Positions 8,729 to 18,134 of a stretch of DNA of 64,000 nucleotides are shown here, one piece after another. The stretch's first letter is position 1, and the number at the start of each line of letters is the position of its first letter. A program made the position numbers and the translations under genes. The stretch comes from Ignavibacteria bacterium. Lineage in GTDB: Bacteria; Bacteroidota; Ignavibacteria; Tepidaquicellales; Tepidaquicellaceae. A model generated the notes under the pieces. The model saw only the letters and a program-made list of their open reading frames with translations, was not told where the DNA came from and made no database searches. Location of the stretch: positions 1-64,000 of the forward strand of contig JABAQZ010000002.1 in the NCBI GenBank assembly GCA_019187405.1. Reading direction: 5' to 3'.

Positions 8729-10108
8729 TTAAATGCTATGAAAGACATCGTCAATAATTTTTATGCCTTCGTCTATTTGCTGAGAAGTAACATTTACCGG
8801 CGGTCTGAATCTTATTGATTTTTCACCTGATCCGAGTACCAGCAAACCTTTTTCAAGACTCTTACTAAGAGCTTTGTTTCTCATATCAATTTCCCTGCAG
8901 TCAAATGCGCAGAACAATCCAAGCCCGCGTGGATTTGAAATTTTGTCGGGATATTTAAAAGAAAGTTCCGTTATTTTTTTCTGTAGATAATCTCCCTGAA
9001 TTCTGCAGTTGTCAACAAGCTTCTCCTCATCAATAATCTCCAATATCTTTTTAAAACGCTTCATGTCAACTATGTTTCCTCCCCAAGTGGAATTAATCCT
9101 GCTTGGCTTGCGAAACACATTTTCTTCCACATCGTCAATTCTATCCGTACTGAGAATTCCGCATACCTGCGTCTTTTTTCCGAATGAAATCAAATCCGGC
9201 TTTACGTAATGCATGTGAGCCCACCATTTTCCAGTAAGAGCAATTCCAGTCTGCACCTCGTCAAATATCAGAAGAATTTCGCTTTCGTCGCAAATCTGTC
9301 TGAGCTGCTCAAAGAATTCTTTTCTGAATTGATTGTCGCCGCCTTCTCCCTGAATTGGCTCGAGTATGAGCGCTGCAATGTCATCTTTATTATTTTGAAT
9401 CGCATCCTTTATTTGCGTAATTGATTCCTTTTCTGCAGCAATTACTTTATTTAAATTCTCTTCGTTTAAAGGAAAAGTAATTTTCGGATTAGAAATCCGC
9501 GGCCATTTAAATTTGGGATAATATAAAATTTTCGTCGGGTCAGTATTTGTCAATGACATCGTATATCCGCTTCTCCCATGAAAAGCTTCCTTGAAATGGA
9601 TTACCTGATGCCCCTTTTCCTCTTTATAACCTTTTTTAAAATTCTTTCTGACTTTCCAGTCAAATGCAGTTTTCAATGCATTTTCTACTGCCATTGCTCC
9701 GCCTTCTATGAAAAATGAATACTTAAAATAAGAGGGGACTGCTATTTCAAAGAATGTCTTCACAAATTCTGCCTGGACTTCAGTATAAATATCAGAAAGA
9801 GATGGTTTATTTACTGCTACCTTTCCAATCTCATGAATAAACTCCTCATTGTTAAGTCCGGGATGATTCATGCCGAGAGGATTTGATGCAACAAACGTAA
9901 AAAAGTCAAGCAGTCTGCGATTGTGTTTTGAATCGTACAAATAAGACCCGGATGATTTTTCCAGATCAATTGTTATATCAAAGCCGTCAACAAGCATGTG
10001 CTTTTTTAAAACATCCTGCACATCACTCGGCAGGACATTGTATTTTGTATCTTTATCACTCTTGCCATTTTCGATTTTACTCTTAATTTTTTTTGCTGTG
10101 ATTTCCAT
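8729..10108 (-). CDS. lat: L-lysine 6-transaminase
   Basis: A 459-residue fold-type I PLP aminotransferase (class III). 'SFGKKTQVCG' around residues 306-315 holds the PLP Lys and is a signature I associate with L-lysine epsilon-aminotransferase rather than ornithine or GABA transaminases. Other family marks are 'LLDFFTFVASNPLGMNHP', 'EGGAMAVENALKTAFDWK' and 'LILEPIQGEGGDNQFR'. It converts lysine and 2-oxoglutarate to 2-aminoadipate semialdehyde (piperideine-6-carboxylate) and glutamate. The gene lies 33 bases after purM and just before the fur operator. No other lysine-catabolic gene is in the window. Confidence 0.88.
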   Translation of the reverse strand: MEITAKKIKSKIENGKSDKDTKYNVLPSDVQDVLKKHMLVDGFDITIDLEKSSGSYLYDSKHNRRLLDFFTFVASNPLGMNHPGLNNEEFIHEIGKVAVNKPSLSDIYTEVQAEFVKTFFEIAVPSYFKYSFFIEGGAMAVENALKTAFDWKVRKNFKKGYKEEKGHQVIHFKEAFHGRSGYTMSLTNTDPTKILYYPKFKWPRISNPKITFPLNEENLNKVIAAEKESITQIKDAIQNNKDDIAALILEPIQGEGGDNQFRKEFFEQLRQICDESEILLIFDEVQTGIALTGKWWAHMHYVKPDLISFGKKTQVCGILSTDRIDDVEENVFRKPSRINSTWGGNIVDMKRFKKILEIIDEEKLVDNCRIQGDYLQKKITELSFKYPDKISNPRGLGLFCAFDCREIDMRNKALSKSLEKGLLVLGSGEKSIRFRPPVNVTSQQIDEGIKIIDDVFHSI

Positions 10109-10141
10109 GACGAATATTGTTTTATATGTTTAAAATGCGGG

Positions 10142-11137
10142 TTATTTAATGCTCCCCAAAATGAAAGCTTTCTCTCTTTTTATTTTCAAAAATTGCATGA
10201 AGTTGTCTGCACTGCTTTTATCCATAATAAAGATCAGACCTATTCCGAGATTAAAAGTTCTTCTCATGTCTGTTTCCTCAACCTTACCTTTGTTTTTTAT
10301 CAGTTCAAATATAAACGGACGCTTCCATGCGCTCCAATCCATTGAAATCTTTAGTTTGTCCGGTATAACTCTTTTTGTATTTCCTATAATTCCTCCGCCT
10401 GTTATGTGCGATATGGAATTTATTTTGAATCTGCTCAATGATTCCTGAATGATATTCAAATACGATCTGTGAACTTTGAGCAATTCTTCACCAAGCGTTT
10501 TCCCGATTTCAGAATAATGATTGTTTAATTTCTTCTTTGTATCAAATATTTTTCTTACAAGCGAATATCCGTTTGTATGAAGCCCGTTTGATGCCAGACC
10601 AACAAGTATATTTCCTTTTTTTACATCTGAGGAATTAAGCAGTGACTTTTTCTCCGCAATACCGACAATTGTTCCGGCAAGATCAAAATCATTTCCCATA
10701 TAAAGACCCGGCATTTCTGCAGTTTCACCGCCGATAAGCGAGCACTTATTTTTTATGCAGCCGCGGACAAGCCCTTTTATAATTTCAATTGCAGAATTAC
10801 TTCTCAACTTTCCCGTGGCATAATAATCAAGAAAATACATCGGAAGAGCACCGCATACTGCAATATCATTAACACAGTGATTTACAAGATCTTCGCCGAT
10901 AGTATCGTATTTATTTAGCTCTGCAGCAATTTTAATCTTCGTTCCAACTCCATCAACGCTTGAGACAAGCACCGGATGCTCGTATTTTTTAAAATCTATT
11001 TTAAAAAATGCTCCGAAATTACCTATTCCTTTAACAACGTTTTTTGAGAAAGTCTTTTTTACGAGCGGCTTTATTTTTTTTACGAATCTATCTGCTTCGG
11101 AAATATTAACACCTGATGATCTGTAGCTTGCTTTCAC
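10142..11137 (-). CDS. purM: Phosphoribosylformylglycinamidine cyclo-ligase (AIR synthetase)
   Basis: A 331-residue ATP-dependent PurM that closes the imidazole ring to give AIR in de novo purine synthesis. Family segments present are 'VSSVDGVGTKIKIA', 'HCVNDIAVCGA', 'LIGGETAEMPGLY', 'LVGLASNGLHTNGYSLVR' and 'SHITGGGIIGNTKRVIP'. Length is normal (330-350). The ATG at 11137 gives the usual 'YRSSGVNISEADRFV' N-terminus. It is the first gene of the minus-strand run towards lat and fur, with a 176-base divergent intergenic region shared with kgd. Confidence 0.97.
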   Translation of the reverse strand: MKASYRSSGVNISEADRFVKKIKPLVKKTFSKNVVKGIGNFGAFFKIDFKKYEHPVLVSSVDGVGTKIKIAAELNKYDTIGEDLVNHCVNDIAVCGALPMYFLDYYATGKLRSNSAIEIIKGLVRGCIKNKCSLIGGETAEMPGLYMGNDFDLAGTIVGIAEKKSLLNSSDVKKGNILVGLASNGLHTNGYSLVRKIFDTKKKLNNHYSEIGKTLGEELLKVHRSYLNIIQESLSRFKINSISHITGGGIIGNTKRVIPDKLKISMDWSAWKRPFIFELIKNKGKVEETDMRRTFNLGIGLIFIMDKSSADNFMQFLKIKREKAFILGSIK

Positions 11138-11313
11138 CTGCTAAAATACTCAAAACGGCTAAGGTTATCAATTCTGTTTTGAATCCTGTTGTAACCTATT
11201 TTACCGTTTATAAATAGTATTATTAAAACTGTATTTGTGAAATAGTATTTGATTAATAAAATCGCTGAACTTGATTCTTAATTTAATTAAATTGCCCTAA
11301 ATTAATTTACTAA

Positions 11314-14300
11314 ATGAAATTAGAAGATTTAACTGCCGAACAACAGGAAAAAATATCTGAGTTTGGCGTCAATACATGGTATGTACTTGAGCTTCTGTCT
11401 GATTACAAGCTCAATCCGGATTCAGTAAGTGAAAATTGGAAGACTTTATTTAACGAACTTAATATCAAGGAAAACGGAACCAATATTAAACCGGCAGCAG
11501 ATCAGAATAAAAATTACTCGCAAAATGTTCAACAGGCTGTTCAAATGCCGATGCCTTCAGAAGGAGAAGACGCACAAATCATAAGAGGCGTAGGCGCTAA
11601 GATAATTGACAATATGAACAGCAGTCTAACCATTCCCACTGCTACTACTTTCAGAACTATTCCCGTAAAAGTACTTGAAGAGAACAGAAGAATTATTAAC
11701 GATTATCTAAAGAAGAAAAATTCGGGTAAGATTTCATTTACTCACATTATCGGTTGGGCAATAGTAAAATGCATCGAACTCGTTCCCGTAATGAATAATT
11801 CATATACAATCATTAACGGTGAACCTCATGTTGTTAAAAAAAATGCAGTTAATCTCGGACTGGCAGTCGACCTGGAAAAAAAAGACGGCAGCAGATCACT
11901 TATAGTTCCTAATATTAAAAATGCCAACCTACTTGACTTTAAAAAATATTTTGAAGCATATAATGACATTATTGACAGATCAAGGAAAAATAAAATTGAA
12001 ATTCAGGATTTTCAAGGAACGACAATTACACTTACAAATCCGGGAACAATAGGAACAGCCGCTTCCACACCAAGGCTGATGCTCGGACAAGGAGCTATAA
12101 TTGCGACCGGAGCAATCGATTATCCGCCGGAATATCAAGCCGTAACCAGCGAGCTTATTACCAGAATCGGAATGAGTAAAATTATGAATATTACAAGTAC
12201 TTATGACCATAGAATAATTCAAGGAGCAGAGTCAGGATTGTTTCTTCAAAAAATAAATGGACTGCTGCGGGGAGATAATAATTTTTATGAAGAAATATTT
12301 AGAGACTTAGAGATTCCATTGACTCCAGTAAAATGGTTTGCCGATAAAAGTACGGATGATTTTGGCAAGGTAGAAAACATTGATGAAATTGAAAGACAGG
12401 CAAAGGCAATTCAGCTTATAAATATGTTCAGGGTTAGAGGTCATCTTCTTGCTCATTTGGATCCGCTTTATCTTAGAGTCCAGTATCATCCCGAACTTGA
12501 TCCTTCAAATTATGGATTTACTGTATGGGACTATGACAGAGAATTCATTACAGACGGACTCGCCGGATTGAGGACTGCAACACTTCGCAAAATACTCGAC
12601 ATACTTTATCAAACATATTGTGATAAAATCGGTGTAGAGTACAAGCACATTCAAGATCCTGAACAGAAAAACTGGCTTCAGGAAAAAATGGAATCTATGA
12701 AAAATATTCCAAATTTTGGTTCGGAAGAAAAAAAACATATTCTATTTAAAATATCGGAAGCGGAAAATTTTGAAAAGTTCATTGATAAAAAATACATCGG
12801 ACATAAAAGATTTTCACTCGAAGGTTCGGAAACTATTATAGCAGTACTCGATTATCTGCTTCAGAATGCCGCCGATAACAATGTTGATGAGATAGTTATG
12901 GGAATGGCTCACAGAGGAAGGCTGAATGTCCTGGCAAACATCATTGGCAAATCAATGCAGACAATTTTTTCGGAATTTGAAGGATATATTGACCCTTCTT
13001 CAGCGCAGGGTTCAGGCGATGTAAAATATCACTTAGGGGCATCGGGTATTTATAGAACTTTTGATGATGAACAAATAAAAATTTCCGTCGCATCAAATCC
13101 ATCTCATCTGGAGTTTGTAAATCCCGTTGTTGAAGGAATTGTCCGTGCAAAACAAATGAGAATGAAGGATACTTTGAGAAATAAAATTATCCCCGTACTT
13201 ATTCACGGCGATGCTGCCATAGCAGGAGAGGGAATTGTTGCAGAGACATTAAACCTTTCGCAGCTTCATGGATATAAAACCGGCGGTACCATCCATATTA
13301 TAATTAATAATCAGATCGGATTTACTACTTCGCCAATTGACGCAAGATCATCAGTATATGCATCTGATGTCGGCAAAATGATTCAAGCTCCAATCTTTCA
13401 TGTAAATGGAGATGATCCTGAAGCAACATTGCTGGTTACTAAACTTGCTTTTGAATACAGAATGAAGTTTAATAAAGATGTATTCATTGATGTTTTTGGT
13501 TACAGACGTCTCGGACATAATGAATCAGATGAACCTGCATTTACACAGCCGATTATGTATAAAACAATTAGAAGTCATCCTTCTGTGAAAGAAATTTACA
13601 CAAAAAAATTATTGGATGAAAAAGTAATTACAAAAGAAGAAATTGACAAATTTGAAAAAAAGATTTTTGATAAAATGAACGAAAGCCATGAACTCGTTCA
13701 AAAGTTTAAAACCGATATTCCGCTTGCAGTTACAGTTAAAGAAATTGAAGATGTCGAAAAAATTACCGATACCTGTGTTCCTTTAAGCAAACTCAACGAA
13801 ATAGTAAAAGCAATAACCGATTTACCTGATACATTTTCTATTCATCCAAAGCTGCTTAAATTTATAGAGAGCAGAAAAGAATTTCTTACAAAAGATATCA
13901 ACATCGATTGGGCTTTTGGCGAAACCCTTGCTTTCGGAAGCCTCCTGCAGGAAGGAATTCCTGTCAGACTGAGCGGGCAAGACAGTTCAAGAGGTACTTT
14001 TTCTCAAAGACATATTCTCTTAACGGATTCTGAAACCGGCGATGAAATTATTCCGCTGAATAATGTTGCTCCAGATAAAGCATTGATCGAACCTCTTGAC
14101 AGCTTGTTGTCTGAATCAGCAGTTTTAGGTTTTGAATACGGATACAGCTCAGCCGATCCAATAACTCTTGTAATCTGGGAAGCGCAATTCGGTGACTTTG
14201 CAAATGCAGGTCAGGTAATCATTGATAATTTCATTTCAAGCTCTTATACAAAATGGGGATTGCCGAATAATCTTGTATTGCTACTGCCACACGCACAGGA

Positions 14301-14958
14301 AGGACAAGGTCCTGAACATTCAAGCGCCAGATTAGAACGATTCCTAACACTTTGCGCAGATGATAATATGATAGTATGCAATGTTACTACTTCGGCACAA
14401 TATTTCCATTTGCTGAGAAGACAAACTAAGCATAAAATAAGAAAACCTCTGGTAATTCTTACTCCAAAAAGTCTGCTTAGAGCAAATGAAGCTAAATCAA
14501 AAAAAGAAGAATTTACTTCCGGAAAATTTTTACCAATAATTGATGATGAAAAGATCGATAAAGATTTGGTAAAACGTATTTTAGTTACTTCAGGAAAAGT
14601 TTATTATGAACTGATTAAATTCCGAGAAGTGAATAATATTAATGACACGGCAATTATTCGTTTGGAACAATATTATCCGTATCACACAGAAATTATGTCG
14701 GAAATATTAAAGTCGTATAAGAATGCCGATAAAGTAGCTTGGGTACAGGAAGAACCTTTGAATATGGGCGCATGGAAATTTCTTGCTATTCTCCTTCAAA
14801 ATGATCTTTCGGAAAGACAAAAGCTTTATTGTTTATGCAAAAAGGAAAGCTCAAGCCCTGCAGAAGGCTCGCTGACTAAATACAATGAAAGCCAAAAGGA
14901 ATTGATCAATAAAGCATTCTCGGATGATGTGTCGCCTGTATTTGAATTTAATTCATAA
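11314..14958 (+). CDS. kgd: Fused E2-E1 2-oxoglutarate decarboxylase/dehydrogenase (Kgd/OdhA type)
   Basis: A single uninterrupted frame of 1214 residues. Residues about 8-45 match the E1o N-terminal segment (FGVNTWYVLELLSDYKLN). Residues about 80-335 are a 2-oxoacid dehydrogenase acyltransferase domain without a lipoyl domain, ending in TYDHRIIQGAESG, where the E2 motif HxxxDG has Gln in place of Asp. From about 360 onward is the complete E1o (MAHRGRLNVLANI, IHGDAAIAGEGIVAETLN, SGQDSSRGTFSQRH). This order is best known from actinobacterial Kgd/OdhA. It would decarboxylate 2-oxoglutarate with ThDP and feed succinyl-CoA or succinate semialdehyde. No lipoamide dehydrogenase or free E2 lies nearby. 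It is probably monocistronic. Confidence 0.93.
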   Translation: MKLEDLTAEQQEKISEFGVNTWYVLELLSDYKLNPDSVSENWKTLFNELNIKENGTNIKPAADQNKNYSQNVQQAVQMPMPSEGEDAQIIRGVGAKIIDNMNSSLTIPTATTFRTIPVKVLEENRRIINDYLKKKNSGKISFTHIIGWAIVKCIELVPVMNNSYTIINGEPHVVKKNAVNLGLAVDLEKKDGSRSLIVPNIKNANLLDFKKYFEAYNDIIDRSRKNKIEIQDFQGTTITLTNPGTIGTAASTPRLMLGQGAIIATGAIDYPPEYQAVTSELITRIGMSKIMNITSTYDHRIIQGAESGLFLQKINGLLRGDNNFYEEIFRDLEIPLTPVKWFADKSTDDFGKVENIDEIERQAKAIQLINMFRVRGHLLAHLDPLYLRVQYHPELDPSNYGFTVWDYDREFITDGLAGLRTATLRKILDILYQTYCDKIGVEYKHIQDPEQKNWLQEKMESMKNIPNFGSEEKKHILFKISEAENFEKFIDKKYIGHKRFSLEGSETIIAVLDYLLQNAADNNVDEIVMGMAHRGRLNVLANIIGKSMQTIFSEFEGYIDPSSAQGSGDVKYHLGASGIYRTFDDEQIKISVASNPSHLEFVNPVVEGIVRAKQMRMKDTLRNKIIPVLIHGDAAIAGEGIVAETLNLSQLHGYKTGGTIHIIINNQIGFTTSPIDARSSVYASDVGKMIQAPIFHVNGDDPEATLLVTKLAFEYRMKFNKDVFIDVFGYRRLGHNESDEPAFTQPIMYKTIRSHPSVKEIYTKKLLDEKVITKEEIDKFEKKIFDKMNESHELVQKFKTDIPLAVTVKEIEDVEKITDTCVPLSKLNEIVKAITDLPDTFSIHPKLLKFIESRKEFLTKDINIDWAFGETLAFGSLLQEGIPVRLSGQDSSRGTFSQRHILLTDSETGDEIIPLNNVAPDKALIEPLDSLLSESAVLGFEYGYSSADPITLVIWEAQFGDFANAGQVIIDNFISSSYTKWGLPNNLVLLLPHAQEGQGPEHSSARLERFLTLCADDNMIVCNVTTSAQYFHLLRRQTKHKIRKPLVILTPKSLLRANEAKSKKEEFTSGKFLPIIDDEKIDKDLVKRILVTSGKVYYELIKFREVNNINDTAIIRLEQYYPYHTEIMSEILKSYKNADKVAWVQEEPLNMGAWKFLAILLQNDLSERQKLYCLCKKESSSPAEGSLTKYNESQKELINKAFSDDVSPVFEFNS

Positions 14959-15016
14959 GCTGATTCAGTATTTTACTCGTGAACACTAAACTCATTATAC
15001 TAATTTGAGAAATAAT

Positions 15017-16198
15017 TCATAAGTTTGAGTAAATATGAATTATCTCTTTTACGGCATTGTTAAGATTATCTGAAGAAATAACGGATAATGGTTTCTTTCC
15101 TTTGTCTTTGTACTTTTTATCATAATAATTCTTTATCATTATTTCTGTAAATTCTTCCACTCTTTTGTTTTCAAGCAAGTAAATCAGTTTATCATGTATC
15201 CTGTTGCTTAATTGCTGCTTGAAATATTTTTCTTTTTCCTTCATAATTTTAATCATTGGCTCAATTCCCGATAAGTCTGAACCGAAATAATCATTTACAA
15301 TCCTTTTAATTCGATTTTCAAGTGAACAAACAATTTGTATGCAAGGAGCCGTCTGAAGTTTTTTGAATAATGCCAAAGGAATATTGAAATCTCCAACCCT
15401 TCTGCTTTCTCCTTCTATCAGAAAGCAAATGTTTTTGTTTTCATTATTAATATTTTTATTAAAGTAAATCTGGGAAAAAAGATTATTCTCAAATACAGAC
15501 TGATTTAATATCTTTGGATAACCTTTAAGCTGATAAGGAATATGGCCCAAAAGACTTGAGAAATGTCTTGCTGCATATTCAAGATCGATTACCGGAATTT
15601 CTTCTGAAGCTTTTTTTAGAATTTCGCTTTTTCCGCAACCGGTATTGCCGAATATTTCCAGCAGCCTGTATGGAAATTCTACAGCTGAAAAAAAATTATT
15701 TACTACCCGCCGGTAAGATTTAAAACCGCCGCTTAAAATTTCAGACTCATATCCGGCATCAAAAATCATTTTGGAAAGATAACCGCTTCTGCCTCCGCCT
15801 CGCCAACAGTATGTATAAATATTCTTGTTTGCTGCATTGTTCTTTATTAGAAATTCCTTCAGTATTTCCCGTTTCGGCTCGGCAAAATCTATTGCCAACT
15901 TAACAGCAGCACTACTTGAATATTTCTTATAAATAAGTCCGGTATAATGTCTTTCTAAATTGTTTAATATTGGGAAATTTATTGAACAGGGGATGTGTGA
16001 TTCATCATACTCTTTTTCTGACCTCGAATCAATGAGCAGAATGTTAGTAGAAATTATTTTAAGTTTTGCAAGTAATTCACCTATATTTATAGTGGATAAC
16101 TTATTTTTCTCAAGTATTTTCTTTATACTTATACTTTCGTCTTGTTTATGCGAAGTTACATACTTAAACAGAGCTTTCTCTGACTTAAAATCCAGCAT
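15017..16198 (-). CDS. selU: tRNA 2-selenouridine synthase
   Basis: Rhodanese plus P-loop protein. The N-terminal rhodanese domain contains the catalytic Cys in 'YCWRGGGRSGYLS' (near residue 130), and a P-loop 'GNTGCGKSE' follows near 183-191. This order defines SelU/MnmH, which replaces sulfur by selenium in wobble 2-thiouridine of tRNA using selenophosphate. I place the start at ATG 16198: the sequence there is TAGCATG, one base after the selD stop, giving 393 residues. A longer in-frame start at 16243 would overlap selD by 44 bases. About 30 residues precede the usual rhodanese start. It is co-transcribed with selD, its selenium donor. Confidence 0.93.
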   Translation of the reverse strand: MLDFKSEKALFKYVTSHKQDESISIKKILEKNKLSTINIGELLAKLKIISTNILLIDSRSEKEYDESHIPCSINFPILNNLERHYTGLIYKKYSSSAAVKLAIDFAEPKREILKEFLIKNNAANKNIYTYCWRGGGRSGYLSKMIFDAGYESEILSGGFKSYRRVVNNFFSAVEFPYRLLEIFGNTGCGKSEILKKASEEIPVIDLEYAARHFSSLLGHIPYQLKGYPKILNQSVFENNLFSQIYFNKNINNENKNICFLIEGESRRVGDFNIPLALFKKLQTAPCIQIVCSLENRIKRIVNDYFGSDLSGIEPMIKIMKEKEKYFKQQLSNRIHDKLIYLLENKRVEEFTEIMIKNYYDKKYKDKGKKPLSVISSDNLNNAVKEIIHIYSNL

Positions 16199-16199
16199 G

Positions 16200-17264
16200 C
16201 TAAGAGGTAAAATCAAACTCAATAATTCCTTCCGGATTTTCATCAGTCGGACTTAAAACTTCACCAACAATTCTCGCATAAATATCACCGCCCTTTTCAA
16301 GTTCAAGCAAAAGAAAACCGGTTTTTTCTTCTGGGATTGAAATCAACAGCCCACCTGAAGTTTGCGGATCATACAAAATGTGCTCTGCCTCTTTATTAAT
16401 TGATCCTGTGTTAATCACGTTTGCTTTTGTGTATTCTTTATTGGATTTATCACCTCTTGTCATTAAATTTTTTCTTATACCTTCATTTACACCGTTTAGA
16501 ACCGGAAGCTCTCTGACATAAAATTTTAATGCAACTCTGCTTGCAGCAGCCATTTGCATTGCATGACCGGCTAAACCGAAACCAGTAATATCCGTGCAGG
16601 CATTTGCATTGCTCTTGATCATGCATTCGGCAGCATTTTTATTTAACCTTGTCATTGATGTTATCAGTTGATTGTAATTCTCTTTATTTAATTCAGAAAA
16701 TTTAATCATGTTATTCAAGATGCCTGTACCCAAACATTTTGTAAGAATTAATTTATCGCCCGGTTTTGCATTGTTGTTACATTTTAAATCTGACGGCTTA
16801 ATTATTCCGGCAACGGCAAGACCGTAAACTATATTTTCAATATCTATTGAATGACCACCAATAAGCACTGCTCCTGATTCTTTAATTTTATCAGAGCCAC
16901 CTCTTAGAATTTCATTGAATATATCTAAGTCCTGAGTTTGAGGAAATGCAACTATGTTAAGACAAGTCTGCGGCTTGCCTCCCATTGCATATACATCACT
17001 CAATGCATTTGCTGCGGCTATTTGTCCGAACATATATGGATCATCAACTACCGGTGTAAAGAAATCCGCTGTGTGAATCAATGCAAGATCATCATTAATC
17101 TTATATACTCCGGCATCATCTTTGCCTTCAAATCCTACAAGTACATTTTCATTTTTTTCGATTACAATATTCCGGAGAGCTTCCGAAAGTATATCGGGGA
17201 AAATCTTGGCAGCGCAACCGGCGGATTTTACCATTTGTGTTAATCTGTATTTTTTCTTCTGCAT
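16200..17264 (-). CDS. selD: Selenide, water dikinase (selenophosphate synthetase)
   Basis: A 354-residue SelD that makes selenophosphate from selenide and ATP. The N-terminal catalytic loop SAGCAAKI places Cys at 17 and Lys at 20, the same numbering as E. coli SelD, so this is the Cys rather than the Sec form. Later family segments are 'HTADFFTPVVDDPYMFGQIAA', quoted here only as HTADFFTPVVDDPY, together with NALSDVYAMGG, DITGFGLAGHAMQMA and YDPQTSGGLLIS. It lies 3 bases after the lipoprotein gene and one base before selU. No selA/selB/selC is in the window, so the visible use of selenium is tRNA modification. Confidence 0.97.
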   Translation of the reverse strand: MQKKKYRLTQMVKSAGCAAKIFPDILSEALRNIVIEKNENVLVGFEGKDDAGVYKINDDLALIHTADFFTPVVDDPYMFGQIAAANALSDVYAMGGKPQTCLNIVAFPQTQDLDIFNEILRGGSDKIKESGAVLIGGHSIDIENIVYGLAVAGIIKPSDLKCNNNAKPGDKLILTKCLGTGILNNMIKFSELNKENYNQLITSMTRLNKNAAECMIKSNANACTDITGFGLAGHAMQMAAASRVALKFYVRELPVLNGVNEGIRKNLMTRGDKSNKEYTKANVINTGSINKEAEHILYDPQTSGGLLISIPEEKTGFLLLELEKGGDIYARIVGEVLSPTDENPEGIIEFDFTS

Positions 17265-17267
17265 AAC

Positions 17268-18134
17268 CTAAGGTGAAAATATGTTTAATATGTCTTCTTC
17301 ATTTGTATCGATGTAACCTATCAAAACAGCATGTTCATTATATACTTCTATATTCCTGATGCTTACATCTTTCTTTACAATTCCTTCTTTAGAAAAATAA
17401 TCCGCGTATGATATGTTAGTGTCAGGAGTTGATGAATTATTGAAGTAATAATATTTATTTATCTTTATGCAATAATATGTCTTTTCAACATTACTGATGT
17501 TTTCATAATCAATGTATTTCTTGATTATTTTAAAACTGCCATTATCTCTTAACTGCCACTCGTCGTTTTTCTTTACAGGATATTTTAATGCTAATAGCGG
17601 GGGATTATCCATATAAATTACGGTATCACTGTTATCGAGAGAAAAATCAATATCATTTTTTAATTGATAAATAATTTCGTTGGGTGAATGATAAAATTTA
17701 TTATTGAATCTGAATTTTAGTTTTTGACCCAAATGTCTGTATGGCGTAAACGTATATGCTTCAGAAAAATATGCATGCCTGTAAAGTCCCGAGCTGTTTT
17801 GCTTGTATAACTCGACAGCAGAATGTATATGCTGTGGATCTGAGTGATTGTTTCTCATTAATCTCAAAGTGTCATTATTTATAACCGTATCGCCAAGAAA
17901 GATTATTCCGCCGTAACCTTCTATTGTATCCGGTTCAAAATAATTCTTTATCGAATCAGGTCGTATGTTAGTTAAAAAATTCATTGTTCCGTAATACCAG
18001 CTGGCAGTCAATTTAAACGGATAAGTAAAATTGCCTTCAGGTGCTGCCGACGATAAGGTTTCATCTCCACAGGAAATAAAATTGGAAGATATCAGAATTG
18101 TAAAAATTAAATATATGAACCCGCTATTCTTCAT
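17268..18134 (-). CDS. Predicted lipoprotein of unknown function
   Basis: A 288-residue protein with an N-terminal hydrophobic segment (residues 5-18) and a lipobox ending NFIS/C, lipid-accepting Cys at 22, followed by GDE. The mature part is rich in Tyr, Asn and beta-type patterns (WYYGTMNF, YCIKINKYYYFNN) and resembles outer-surface lipoproteins of the Bacteroidota group. I do not recognise a family. Its ATG overlaps the fahA stop by one base (TGATG) and it ends 3 bases before selD, so it is embedded in the five-gene operon. Confidence 0.75.
   Translation of the reverse strand: MKNSGFIYLIFTILISSNFISCGDETLSSAAPEGNFTYPFKLTASWYYGTMNFLTNIRPDSIKNYFEPDTIEGYGGIIFLGDTVINNDTLRLMRNNHSDPQHIHSAVELYKQNSSGLYRHAYFSEAYTFTPYRHLGQKLKFRFNNKFYHSPNEIIYQLKNDIDFSLDNSDTVIYMDNPPLLALKYPVKKNDEWQLRDNGSFKIIKKYIDYENISNVEKTYYCIKINKYYYFNNSSTPDTNISYADYFSKEGIVKKDVSIRNIEVYNEHAVLIGYIDTNEEDILNIFSP

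Noticed and set aside
16199-16243. Longer selU start overlapping selD by 44 bases
   Set aside because: ATG 16198 directly follows the selD stop (TAGCATG) and fits the tight operon spacing.
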